Below are positions 9,895-14,463 of a DNA stretch of 18,876 nucleotides, piece by piece. Source of the stretch: an uncultured Caulobacteraceae bacterium. GTDB lineage: Bacteria > Pseudomonadota > Alphaproteobacteria > Caulobacterales > Caulobacteraceae. Below the pieces are notes generated by a model, which saw nothing but the letters and a program-made list of their open reading frames with translations, had not been told where the DNA came from and did not search any database. Numbering within the stretch: position 1 is the stretch's first letter; every line of letters starts with the position of its first letter. Where the stretch lies: assembly GCA_937910255.1 (NCBI GenBank), contig CALEOQ010000260.1:1-18876 (forward strand). The letters are read 5' to 3'. Both the position numbers and the translations under genes were made by a program.

Positions 9895-9914
9895 TGTCCG
9901 CCGGAGCGGACCTC
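9895..9914 (-). repeat. 20-bp hairpin repeat, copy 1
   Basis: TGTCCGCCGGAGCGGACCTC on the plus strand, with a 6-bp stem and CGGA loop. It overlaps the TGA of the GDWRP-family gene, so that gene's transcript ends in this hairpin and then array B. Identical to 9733-9752. Confidence 0.85.
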
Positions 9915-10482
9915 AGATCGCCTCGACGGCGAATCTCCCATGCCGGGGACGCCAGTCCCCGATCCCGATCTCAAGGCCGGCAACCTGCGCCCAGCGCAGC
10001 ACGTCATGCCGGTCGATCAGATCGGCGTTGAACTCCACCCCGACCTCACAGGCCCACTGGCGGAAAATCGGCCGCGTCCGGATCACCCGGCTCTGGCCGA
10101 TCCGCGCCGGGGTCCGATGACGAAACGCCGGATCGGCCCACAGCGCCTCGGCCGACCGCGGGCCCTCATAGATCAGGCGGTAATTGCCAGGGGCCAGCAG
10201 GCCTGCGGCGGCCGACTTGCCCTGCTTCGTCCGTCGGGCGCCGGCCATCAGGCAGGCCTCGATCATCTCGCCCGTAAGGCAGGGCGCTCCATCGTCATCC
10301 ACATAGATGCCCCCCAGGAACTCGATGCGGGCGGCCTCTTCGATGTCCTGATCAGTCTTGTTGCGACGCTTGGCGACGGCCTTCAGGGCGCGGGCGAAGT
10401 CGTCCAGCGGGTCGGCCAGCCCCCCGCGGTGCATCAGCAGGGGTGCGACGCCGGTCAGGCGCAGGGGCAGGGTCTGGTACAT
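9913..10482 (-). CDS. Conserved phage protein of unknown function with GDWRP..GRF signature
   Basis: A 189-aa protein. Visible motifs are an N-terminal LLMHRGGLADP (15-25), a Lys/Arg-rich helix (AKRRNKTDQD, 37-46), a Gly-turn FLGGIY (55-60), RTRPIFRQW (135-143) and C-terminal GIGDWRPRHGRF (173-184). I recognise this motif set as a family recurring in temperate phages, with no function I can name. The Gly-rich C-terminal loop and alternating strand/helix pattern are faintly reminiscent of RAMP/Cas7-type RNA-binding folds, but that is speculation. ATG 10482 follows GAGAGGACCC. The start lies 131 nt inside the preceding HNH frame. The gene is followed at once by a hairpin repeat and the pentamer array, so protein and array may be functionally linked. 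Confidence 0.8.
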   Translation of the reverse strand: MYQTLPLRLTGVAPLLMHRGGLADPLDDFARALKAVAKRRNKTDQDIEEAARIEFLGGIYVDDDGAPCLTGEMIEACLMAGARRTKQGKSAAAGLLAPGNYRLIYEGPRSAEALWADPAFRHRTPARIGQSRVIRTRPIFRQWACEVGVEFNADLIDRHDVLRWAQVAGLEIGIGDWRPRHGRFAVEAI

Positions 10483-10783
10483 GGGTCCTCTCGGGCCGCA
10501 CCACCGGGGAGGCCCGGCTGGCGGCGGTCGGGTGGAGAACGAACGGGTCAATCGCCGCCCCGTGAAAGGCGCCATGGTGGTCGGCGCACAGGGTCGTCAG
10601 ATCGTCCACGCTCTCCTCCCCGAAGATTTCGGGATAGGCCCGGTGATGCACTTCCGGCGCATCCGGGGAATGGCACAGTCGGCACCGGTGGCCGTCCCGC
10701 GTGAGCGCCTGCTCGCGCAGCTCAGCCCACCGGGGCGACTGCAGATATTCGGCATAGGCCGCCTTGCGGGCCTGCGGCTTCAA
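10352..10783 (-). CDS. Small HNH endonuclease-like protein
   Basis: A 143-aa protein with an HNH zinc-finger nuclease core: zinc ligands Cys34/Cys37 (RCRLC) and Cys66/His69 (LCADHH), with EVHH (44-47) as the metal/catalytic His pair. The usual Asn is replaced in VDDLTTLC by Asp, which is common in this subgroup. The N-terminal YLQSPRWAELR motif is typical of short phage HNH proteins. The likely start is TTG 10783, overlapping the 58-aa gene's stop by 4 nt (TTGA). After residue ~100 the sequence is Arg/Pro/Ala-rich and overlaps the next gene by 131 nt; this tail looks like run-on rather than a domain. A frameshift or sequence error ending the real gene earlier cannot be excluded. It could nick DNA, but its target is unknown. 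Confidence 0.75.
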   Translation of the reverse strand: MKPQARKAAYAEYLQSPRWAELREQALTRDGHRCRLCHSPDAPEVHHRAYPEIFGEESVDDLTTLCADHHGAFHGAAIDPFVLHPTAASRASPVVRPERTHVPDPAPAPDRRRTPADAPRGAGRPAGRLRPRPEGRRQASQQD

Positions 10784-10956
10784 GGGCCGTCCGCCTGCGC
10801 CAGCCGCCGCGCCGCCATCCAGGCGCAGCGCACCGCCATGGGTGTTTCGAGCGGGCGGCGGGGCTGGCGGGTCAGCCGCCATTCCCAGAAGTCGATGATC
10901 TGCGCGCCGGCTTGGGCCACGGGCGCGGGGCTGATAGTCTGGCGGATAGCCTGCAT
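10780..10956 (-). CDS. Small unknown protein, first gene of the leftward cassette
   Basis: A 58-aa protein (MQAIRQTISPAPVA...) with a central aromatic/basic patch IIDFWEWRLTRQPRR and an Ala/Arg-rich C-terminal helix. I do not recognise it. It has a plausible ribosome site (GGAG, 7 nt before ATG 10956) and is coupled to the HNH gene by a TTGA overlap. It would be the first gene read from the leftward promoter near 11024-11051, with a leader of about 60 nt. A small early regulator or nuclease partner is possible, but nothing in the sequence proves it. Confidence 0.6.
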   Translation of the reverse strand: MQAIRQTISPAPVAQAGAQIIDFWEWRLTRQPRRPLETPMAVRCAWMAARRLAQADGP

Positions 10957-11017
10957 GACGATGCTCCGTCTGTGGGTCAGGCCCCGGGCGGTAGCGCCAA
11001 CTACGCCGGGGCCGCTC

Positions 11018-11031
11018 CATGTAACTACATG
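11018..11031. promoter_or_regulatory. Operator O1 (inverted repeat)
   Basis: CATGT-AACT-ACATG, a perfect 5-bp inverted repeat; with the flanking C/G it extends to 6 bp plus one more A/T pair inside. It shares its half-sites with O2, 26 bp away centre to centre. It covers the -10 of the leftward promoter. Likely bound by the adjacent RHH protein. Confidence 0.75.
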
Positions 11032-11051
11032 GGTGGATTGCCGCATGTCAA
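11024..11051 (-). promoter_or_regulatory. Leftward promoter of the 58-aa/HNH/GDWRP operon
   Basis: On the minus strand a perfect -35 TTGACA (11046-11051), 16-nt spacing, and a weaker -10 TGTAGT (11024-11029, 4 of 6). The -35 lies in O2 and the -10 in O1. Transcription would start near 11017. Confidence 0.6.
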
Positions 11052-11066
11052 TACATGCCATATAAG
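11038..11066 (+). promoter_or_regulatory. Rightward promoter of the RHH regulator
   Basis: -35 TTGCCG (11038-11043), exactly 17 nt, -10 TATAAG (11061-11066). The expected transcription start is near 11072-11074, which coincides with ATG 11073, so the mRNA is probably leaderless. This also argues against ATG 11055 as the start, as it lies upstream of the -10. Confidence 0.7.
11044..11057. promoter_or_regulatory. Operator O2 (inverted repeat)
   Basis: CATGT-CAAT-ACATG, same half-sites as O1, extended by flanking G/C to 6 bp. It fills the spacer of the rightward promoter and contains the -35 of the leftward promoter, so one bound repressor would block both. Confidence 0.75.
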
Positions 11067-11072
11067 AGCGGC

Positions 11073-11240
11073 ATGGCATTGCTTCACGACAAGACTTTCC
11101 AGATGCGGGCGAACGACGAATGGCTTCGTCGCCTAGACGACTGGCGTCGGCGGCAGGATGATCTCCCGTCGCGAGCGGAGGCTATTCGTCGGCTGGTCGA
11201 ACTAGGCCTTGAGAGTGAACAGCGGTCGCCACGCGATTGA
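11073..11240 (+). CDS. Ribbon-helix-helix (Arc/Mnt/CopG-like) repressor
   Basis: A 55-aa DNA-binding protein and the only convincing plus-strand gene. The beta-strand KTFQMRA (7-13) would insert into the major groove; helix A is DEWLRRLDDWRRRQDD (15-30) and helix B SRAEAIRRLVELGLES (33-48), with the RHH pattern of AEAIRRLVE. Such proteins bind as dimers to tandem palindromic half-sites. Two matching operators (11018-11031, 11044-11057) sit just upstream, so it very likely represses its own promoter and the divergent leftward operon. The start at 11073 is chosen because the -10 box ends at 11066. Its 3' end overlaps the convergent membrane-protein gene by 59 nt. Local GC is about 48% in the first line, far below its neighbours, suggesting transfer. 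No toxin partner is seen on the same strand. Confidence 0.85.
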   Translation: MALLHDKTFQMRANDEWLRRLDDWRRRQDDLPSRAEAIRRLVELGLESEQRSPRD

Positions 11241-11520
11241 TCGAGGCGGCCAGGCTCCCGACACCTAGGCAAGCGATGCCTCCGGCAACAGATGGCCAGA
11301 AAATCGTCCATGCCCACCCTTTGATACCAAGGCGCCAAGTCTCGGCCATCGCGTGGCGGACGGCATAGTTTCCGGCGTAGTCCCCGGTTCGCCAGATCGG
11401 GGCGGACTTGTTATCGACTGGCAGCCAGGCGATCACGAGAGCCGCGCCGGCAACCACCATCAACAGCCACCCGCTCCATGCAAAGGCCCGCGCGGCCCCA
11501 CGCCAACCGTCATCGTCCAT
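11182..11520 (-). CDS. Small two-helix membrane protein, unknown
   Basis: A 112-aa protein with two hydrophobic segments: about residues 13-34 (SGWLLMVVAGAALVIAWL) and 68-92 (WTIFWPSVAGGIACLGVGSL). Between them is a ~33-residue polar loop with Trp and Tyr residues, and the C-terminal tail is short and polar. No signal-peptide cleavage site is evident. Start ATG 11520 has a strong GGAGGAGG 5 nt upstream; the open frame runs further up to 11808 but that part is shadow of the previous gene. It follows the gpZ/DUF6441-like gene by 53 nt and ends inside the convergent RHH gene. A role in superinfection exclusion or host membrane modification is a guess from position only. Confidence 0.75.
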   Translation of the reverse strand: MDDDGWRGAARAFAWSGWLLMVVAGAALVIAWLPVDNKSAPIWRTGDYAGNYAVRHAMAETWRLGIKGWAWTIFWPSVAGGIACLGVGSLAASINRVATAVHSQGLVRPADE

Positions 11521-11573
11521 CAGACCCTCCTCCAGCCCACTCGCACCTTGGCCCGGCCAGGCCTGATCGGCAA

Positions 11574-12218
11574 CTAGGCGGCGCGCCGACGGGGAACCTT
11601 CATCATCCGCTTGTCGAACGCCTCGGCCCAGAGGTCGGGCATCTTCGCCTCGTGCTTCAGGTGCGTCGCCCTGAGGTCCAGCCGGCGGCCCATCCGGTAG
11701 GGCGGAAGCAAGATGTAGACCGGCCGCCAAGGCTCCGTGCGGTTCAGCCGGCCCAGAATCACCTTGTAAGCCTTCTCCCCGGCCGGGATCACCGTCTCCA
11801 GCTGCCACCCCATGGCCGCCGCCTCACGGGCCCAGGCATAGCGCCGCCCGTTGCGGGCGATGGGCGCCTGCCCAGCGATCGGCACGGCGGTCCAGCCGCC
11901 CTGGCCGCTGATCACCGGGGCGGCGTCGAACACCCACAGCAGCCCGACCTCCTGGCTGCGCCTCTTGCTGTAGACCGCGCGGTCCACCACCTGCCAGACC
12001 TCGTCGCTGATCTTCTTGACCACCACCGACGCGGCGAACCCCTTGGTGTTCCACACCCGCCCGCTGCGCCCGAACCGTGAGCGGATCTGCCGGCGGAGAT
12101 CGTTGCGGGCGTTCATCGCCGCCTTCCGCGCCGCATCCTGCGCCGCGAACCCCGCATGGCGATCGGCCTTGTCCACGAAGAGCAGCAGGTCATCGCCCCG
12201 CTGGCGCACGGCGTACAT
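11574..12218 (-). CDS. Minor virion protein, gpZ/DUF6441-like
   Basis: A 214-aa protein. The N-terminal half has a basic helical stretch (ARNDLRRQIRSRFGRSGRVW) and the middle has the pattern of DUF6441/gpZ-like phage proteins: LLWVFDAAPVISGQGGWTAVPI, where a strand is followed by a loading of small residues and IAGQ. A second beta-rich part (VYILLPPYRMGRRLDLR) and a basic C-terminus follow. In lambda gpZ acts in head-tail connection and lies between FII and U; here it lies after the chaperone and moron, so the gene is displaced. ATG 12218 follows GGAGGGG, and a strong terminator lies just upstream, so expression needs read-through or a promoter I cannot see. Family assignment is from memory and moderate. 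Confidence 0.6.
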   Translation of the reverse strand: MYAVRQRGDDLLLFVDKADRHAGFAAQDAARKAAMNARNDLRRQIRSRFGRSGRVWNTKGFAASVVVKKISDEVWQVVDRAVYSKRRSQEVGLLWVFDAAPVISGQGGWTAVPIAGQAPIARNGRRYAWAREAAAMGWQLETVIPAGEKAYKVILGRLNRTEPWRPVYILLPPYRMGRRLDLRATHLKHEAKMPDLWAEAFDKRMMKVPRRRAA

Positions 12219-12229
12219 GACCCCTCCAA

Positions 12230-12256
12230 AGAAAAAGGCCCGCCGAAGCGGGCCTT
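12230..12256 (-). terminator. Strong intrinsic terminator after the DUF1828-like gene
   Basis: On the minus strand a 9-bp perfect stem AAGGCCCGC/GCGGGCCTT closes a UUCG tetraloop and is followed by TTTTTCTTT, counting the stem's final TT. It closes the accessory pair 12331-13598 and stands directly before the ribosome site of the gpZ-like gene. Confidence 0.9.
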
Positions 12257-12283
12257 GGACGATTCGAGCCGGAACTGCGAGAG

Positions 12284-12334
12284 CTACCCTCCGCGCAGCA
12301 GGCCTTCGCTGATCACGCCGAGGGTATTCCTCAC
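12284..12334 (-). CDS. Possible 16-residue coupled mini-ORF
   Basis: GTG 12334 overlaps the TGA of the DUF1828-like gene (GTGA) and reads MRNTLGVISEGLLRGG before TAG, 28 nt before the terminator stem. It could be a true micro-peptide, a remnant of the C-terminus of a gene interrupted by the moron, or chance. Low confidence. Confidence 0.2.
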   Translation of the reverse strand: MRNTLGVISEGLLRGG

Positions 12335-13056
12335 GACGCTATGGCGCGTCGAATGCCCGCTTCGACCGACTCGACGGAGACCAAGGTCGCGACCTGTGTG
12401 ATCAGCGCTGCATCTTCAGTCTCGAGCCTACGCCCATAAACGGCGAGCTTCTTGACCCCGTCGTCATTCGCCGGTGTGTCCGCGAACGCCACATACTTTG
12501 CACTGACCGACACGTGGTGCGGCGCAATGGCATTGACCAGCAGCACCCCATCTCCGGCGGTGGCGCCGAAATCGAAGCGCCAACGCTTCCCGCTCACGCC
12601 CCGATGCTCGTATTCCCGTGCAATCTGGCTAGGCGACACGACCCGACGCAGACCTTCGAAGATCTTCTCAGCCAGCACTTTCTCGGCCGCCACCGCCACG
12701 CGCTCCAGCGCGGAAATGGCCGCGGCCGCCGAGGCGTTCGCGACGGCTAGAATGCCAGAGCGAAGCCACTCTGAGCTTCCTACTTCGACGACGACGACGT
12801 CCCCGTTGCACTCCACACCGAAGCGGGCGCACTCCCTGGCGAGGACTTTTCCGAGCTCATCGCGGCCATGCAAATAGGCGGCTGCGGCCGCTCCACCACC
12901 GTCGGTAATCCTGAAGCCTTCGCCATATGGCGAAACGAAAACCTCGACGGGCTCGAACGACGGGTACAGGCAGTGGGTGACGATTCGAGCGCCGCGGTCG
13001 GTCACTTCGCATAGGTCGCCATCGGCCAGGGCGGCGCGAATGGTATCGCAGATCAT
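12331..13056 (-). CDS. DUF1828-like protein, second gene of accessory pair
   Basis: A 241-aa protein. Residues ~22-65 resemble the DUF1828 domain: a strand-rich segment (IVTHCLYPSFEPVEVFVSPY) and then EGFRITDGGGAAAAAYLHG, where the domain has a DDG-type turn. The rest is helical (ISALERVAVAAEKVLAEKIF) followed by a beta-rich part (WRFDFGATAGDGVLLVNAIA) resembling a nuclease- or DUF1829-like C-terminal half. Start ATG 13056 overlaps the upstream stop (ATGA), so the two proteins are made together, and the transcript ends at the 12230-12256 terminator. GC is lower (about 62% in the 12421 line) than flanking structural genes (about 77% at 14341). A defence, exclusion or toxin-antitoxin role is plausible for such a moron but unproven. 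Confidence 0.7.
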   Translation of the reverse strand: MICDTIRAALADGDLCEVTDRGARIVTHCLYPSFEPVEVFVSPYGEGFRITDGGGAAAAAYLHGRDELGKVLARECARFGVECNGDVVVVEVGSSEWLRSGILAVANASAAAAISALERVAVAAEKVLAEKIFEGLRRVVSPSQIAREYEHRGVSGKRWRFDFGATAGDGVLLVNAIAPHHVSVSAKYVAFADTPANDDGVKKLAVYGRRLETEDAALITQVATLVSVESVEAGIRRAIAS

Positions 13057-13598
13057 CCAGCACCTCCTTTGAACGGCAGCCCCCGAATGGGGGGCACATC
13101 GAATGATGCCTGCTCAGGCGTCAACGTCAGATTGATGGCTTGCGCTAAGGCGAGCAAAGCATGGGGCAAGCGGGTCAATAGCGCTGGTGTCGGGCGCCTG
13201 TGTGGCATGTGACCCAGGCCGGAGGCCAGAGCCATGTCACGATTATCGGCCCACTCATGAAAGTGAGATCCGCAGACCCTGGCCGGCAGGCCGAGCCTTT
13301 CGGCGCGAGGGCCATTAAGCTTGCACTCATGGCTGGGCACCAGATCGACCCCATAGACCCGGTTGCCCCTGAGGAGCACCGAAATGCTGAGGCGGTTCAC
13401 GTCCTCGGTCTTGCAGACAAAGACCAGGCGCGTCCCTTCGCGAAGGACCCCTTCGCTGTCGATGATCGGCCACTCGGCCGTGATCCGACCTGTGATGTGA
13501 CTCTCACGCCAGGGCGGTAGCCCCTCGTTCAGGGACTTCTGGTCCCTCATGAATCGGTCAACTTCGTTGACCTCTGCCATTCGCGCAGCGGTTGTCAT
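13053..13598 (-). CDS. Unknown accessory protein, first gene of pair
   Basis: A 181-aa protein I do not recognise. It begins with a helix (MAEVNEVDRFMRDQKSLNEG), then alternating strands (RITAEWPIIDSEG, TRLVFVCKTEDVNRLSISVL), a segment with conserved-looking His/Cys residues (SHECKLNG, CGSHFHEWADNRDMA), and a C-terminal helix LPHALLALAQAINLTL. The Cys/His cluster around residues 90-120 could bind metal or be catalytic. ATG 13598 is used; TTG 13601 and ATG 13580 are alternatives, none with a good ribosome site. An AACGG-N9-CCGTT inverted repeat (13600-13618) lies at the start region. GC is about 60% in the 13201 line. It starts 41 nt after the frameshifted chaperone ends, and couples by ATGA to the DUF1828-like gene. 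Confidence 0.65.
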   Translation of the reverse strand: MTTAARMAEVNEVDRFMRDQKSLNEGLPPWRESHITGRITAEWPIIDSEGVLREGTRLVFVCKTEDVNRLSISVLLRGNRVYGVDLVPSHECKLNGPRAERLGLPARVCGSHFHEWADNRDMALASGLGHMPHRRPTPALLTRLPHALLALAQAINLTLTPEQASFDVPPIRGLPFKGGAG

Positions 13599-13639
13599 CA
13601 ACGGCCACGCTAACCGTTGGTGACAAACTCAGCAATTCG

Positions 13640-14463
13640 CTATCGCGGATCAGACTTTCCTCGGCCGCCCGTCTTCTCCGCCGCCTTCGCCGCCCCCGCC
13701 AGCATGCCGCCTTCCCAGGCCTGCAGCAGGGCCAGCAGCCGTTCCCGGTCGCCGTCCTGTGGGAGCAGGACATTCACCGCCGGCCAGTCCAGCCCCACCA
13801 CCACCGCCGCCTGGCCGGCGCGCTTGAAGGCGCCCGGCGTCTCGCCGATCCGGCGGGCGAGCACGCCCTCAGGCGTCTGTGGCGTGTTCTCTAGTCGGGG
13901 ACAGAGATTGCCGGTTCGGCCTCGGCCGCCGCTGGCGCAGGCGCTTCCGCGCCGGACGCAGCCTCGGCAGTATTCGGCGCCTCCTCCGAACTCCCATTCG
14001 GCGAGACGCCGGAGCCGTTTCCCTCGGCGCGCTCCAGCGGACTGGCGGCGTCCAGATGGACCAGCCACGCCATGCGCAGGTTCTGGTCAAGCAGCACCTC
14101 GGCTATGTGCGCCTCGGTCAACGGCCGCCGCTCGATGCGACCGTCCACCTCATGGGCCGCCGTCCAGTCCCTCCACAGCAGGAAGGCGGTCTCCATCGCC
14201 GTCACCACCCGCGCCAGGGCGCCGATCTCGTCGTCCGAGAGCCGACGTTCCTCCAGCCCATACCGCGACAGATAGGCCGGCGATTCCCGGATCACCGACA
14301 TGGCCCTGGCCGCCGCGGCCTCGGCCTGGGCCAGCACCAGCCCCCCGGGGATCTCGAACTCCACCAGCAGGGGCGGGTCGCCGCCATCCAGCGCCGCCAG
14401 CCTGGTCTCCCCCACCTGGCGGCGCTTGAACACCGCCAGCGGGGCGTTTTCCAGCGCGCCCAT
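13640..14463 (-). CDS. Tail assembly chaperone GT, -1 frameshift fusion
   Basis: The long form of the tail chaperone, made by -1 ribosomal frameshifting as in lambda gpGT. The -1 frame stays open past the G stop to 13640 and encodes a T-like domain (TPEGVLARRIGETPGAF, then LDWPAVNVLLPQ, ALLQAWEGGMLA). Slippage at the canonical GGGAAAC (14017-14023) gives a 274-aa protein: 149 residues of G plus 125 in the -1 frame. An alternative is slippage on CCCC just before the G stop (13896-13899), joining SVP to RLENTPQTPEG; it would avoid a Cys/Arg-rich stretch that looks unlike a selected protein. In lambda, gpGT recruits the tube protein to the tape measure. Unusually, the tape measure is not next but 4 kb away. 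Confidence 0.75.
13891..14463 (-). CDS. G: Tail assembly chaperone G
   Basis: A 190-aa protein of the position and character of the lambda G-type tail chaperone: N-terminal compact alpha/beta part (VFKRRQVGETRLAALDGG, EFEIPGGLVLAQAEAA), helical middle (ALARVVTAMETAFLLWRDWT, EVLLDQNLRMAWLVHLDA) and a low-complexity acidic Ala/Pro/Glu tail from ~155. The tail is the usual shape of the linker before the frameshifted T domain. ATG 14463 shares one base with the tube gene's TGA. Made in excess over GT and absent from the finished virion, by analogy with lambda. Confidence 0.8.
   Translation of the reverse strand: MGALENAPLAVFKRRQVGETRLAALDGGDPPLLVEFEIPGGLVLAQAEAAAARAMSVIRESPAYLSRYGLEERRLSDDEIGALARVVTAMETAFLLWRDWTAAHEVDGRIERRPLTEAHIAEVLLDQNLRMAWLVHLDAASPLERAEGNGSGVSPNGSSEEAPNTAEAASGAEAPAPAAAEAEPAISVPD
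14017..14023 (-). promoter_or_regulatory. Slippery heptamer GGGAAAC for -1 frameshift
   Basis: On the minus strand G-GGA-AAC fits X-XXY-YYZ and is in register with the G frame: codon 148 GGA begins at 14022. After slippage GGG-AAA re-pairs and the -1 frame continues to 13640. Lambda uses GGGAAAG at the equivalent place. Here it lies 126 nt before the G stop, farther than usual. Confidence 0.65.

Noticed and set aside
9660..9914. CRISPR array
   Set aside because: The repeat unit is five bases and there are no spacers of 25-40 bp or repeats of 23-40 bp; the two 20-mers alone are 162 bp apart.
9801..10007. 68-codon minus-strand frame through the pentamer array
   Set aside because: A 5-nt period cycles through all three frames, so the open frame is a by-product of the GC-rich repeat; no ribosome site.
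11055..11072. ATG 11055 as start of the RHH repressor
   Set aside because: It lies upstream of the -10 box (11061-11066) and inside operator O2; ATG 11073 fits the predicted transcription start.
10957..11079. Longer N-terminus of the 58-aa protein (start at 11079)
   Set aside because: It would run through the operators and promoter; ATG 10956 has its own ribosome site.
11521..11808. Upstream extension of the membrane-protein frame
   Set aside because: It is Gly/Arg-rich shadow of the gpZ-like gene; ATG 11520 has a strong GGAGGAGG site.
12016..12401. Plus-strand frames across the moron/gpZ-like junction
   Set aside because: No ribosome sites, low-information translation, and they cross the clear terminator on the other strand.
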